This document shows, piece after piece, positions 5,807-5,983 of a stretch of DNA of 5,983 nt. The stretch is from an uncultured Campylobacter sp. (lineage in GTDB: Bacteria; Campylobacterota; Campylobacteria; Campylobacterales; Campylobacteraceae): NCBI RefSeq assembly GCF_937949835.1, contig NZ_CALEDC010000236.1:1-5983 (forward strand), read 5' to 3'. The notes below the pieces were generated by a model. That model did no database searches. It was not told where the DNA came from and worked only from the letters and a program-made list of their open reading frames with translations. Numbering within the stretch: the stretch's first letter is position 1; each line of letters opens with the position of its first letter. The position numbers and the translations under genes were made by a program.

Positions 5807-5983
5807 CGGTATTGGGCTCGTCTTGATCGGCGACCTCCATGCTTTGGTGGGACTTATTTAAATATTCCCATTCCTTGCTCTCGCCGTCGCTGATTTCAAA
5901 CTCGCCGTCTTCGCTTGTCGCAAATCGCTCGGCAAGATTTTTCTCATACTCTTTGTATGCCTTTTCTTGCTCTTGCTTTTCTG
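5799..5983 (-). CDS. C-terminal end of an unrecognised acidic protein (cut by window edge)
   Basis: The frame is open from the right edge to the TAG at 5799-5801, giving the last 60 residues. It begins with a Glu/Lys/Gln-rich helix-like stretch (EKQEQEKAYKEYEKNLAERF) and continues into an acidic tail (EDGEFEISDGESKEWEYL...VADQDEPNTDS). The other two minus-strand frames are short or blocked, and the composition matches the neighbouring genes. No domain can be identified from this tail. Being first in the visible gene block and 40 bases ahead of the ArdC-like gene, it is probably part of the same transcript. Confidence 0.7.
   Translation of the reverse strand, partial: EKQEQEKAYKEYEKNLAERFATSEDGEFEISDGESKEWEYLNKSHQSMEVADQDEPNTDS

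Noticed and set aside
5759..5983. A possible origin of transfer near the right edge because of the inverted repeat.
   Set aside because: No recognisable nick-site sequence or relaxase gene is visible, most of the segment is coding, and the repeat overlaps a stop codon between co-directional genes.

Overview
The window holds a compact single-strand gene block: eight genes, all on the minus strand, read from right to left with gaps of 0 to about 55 bases. The base composition is moderate (roughly 40-45% GC by eye). Runs such as AAATTTAGC are frequent, Shine-Dalgarno sites are A-rich (AAGGAG, AAAGGGG), and the protein flavour is that of Campylobacterota. I infer a Campylobacter-like host from the higher-GC oral or enteric group (the rectus/showae/curvus/concisus type), but no rRNA or housekeeping gene is present to prove it. 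The gene set is accessory: a conjugative plasmid or an integrative and conjugative element.

Layout in the direction of transcription. (1) The last 60 residues of an unrecognised acidic protein (5799-5983). (2) A 283-residue protein resembling the N-terminal ssDNA-binding domain of the ArdC antirestriction family (4907-5758). (3) An unrecognised 91-residue protein (4576-4851). (4) A VirB6/TrbL-type polytopic membrane protein of a type IV secretion system (3363-4574). (5) A single-stranded DNA-binding protein (2894-3325). (6) A type IA DNA topoisomerase with all catalytic motifs, but with two small C-terminal repeats and no zinc ribbons (932-2884). (7) An unrecognised 124-residue protein (556-930). 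(8) The N-terminal 186 residues of an EcoRI-family adenine DNA methyltransferase, which runs off the left edge (1-559).

The genes are spaced like one transcript. Several junctions are 1-9 bases, one is a 4-base ATGA overlap, and several ribosome binding sites lie inside the preceding coding sequence. No convincing promoter or Rho-independent terminator was found. Two intergenic inverted repeats (4870-4883 and 5783-5806) lack a downstream T tract and look like RNA hairpins rather than terminators.

Taken together, the block joins a mating-channel component (VirB6/TrbL) to proteins that handle single-stranded or supercoiled transfer DNA (Ssb, topoisomerase), and to two proteins that may protect incoming DNA from host restriction (ArdC-like protein, EcoRI-type methyltransferase). 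The most interesting unknowns are the 124-residue gene, translationally coupled to the methyltransferase, and the 91-residue gene directly upstream of the channel gene.
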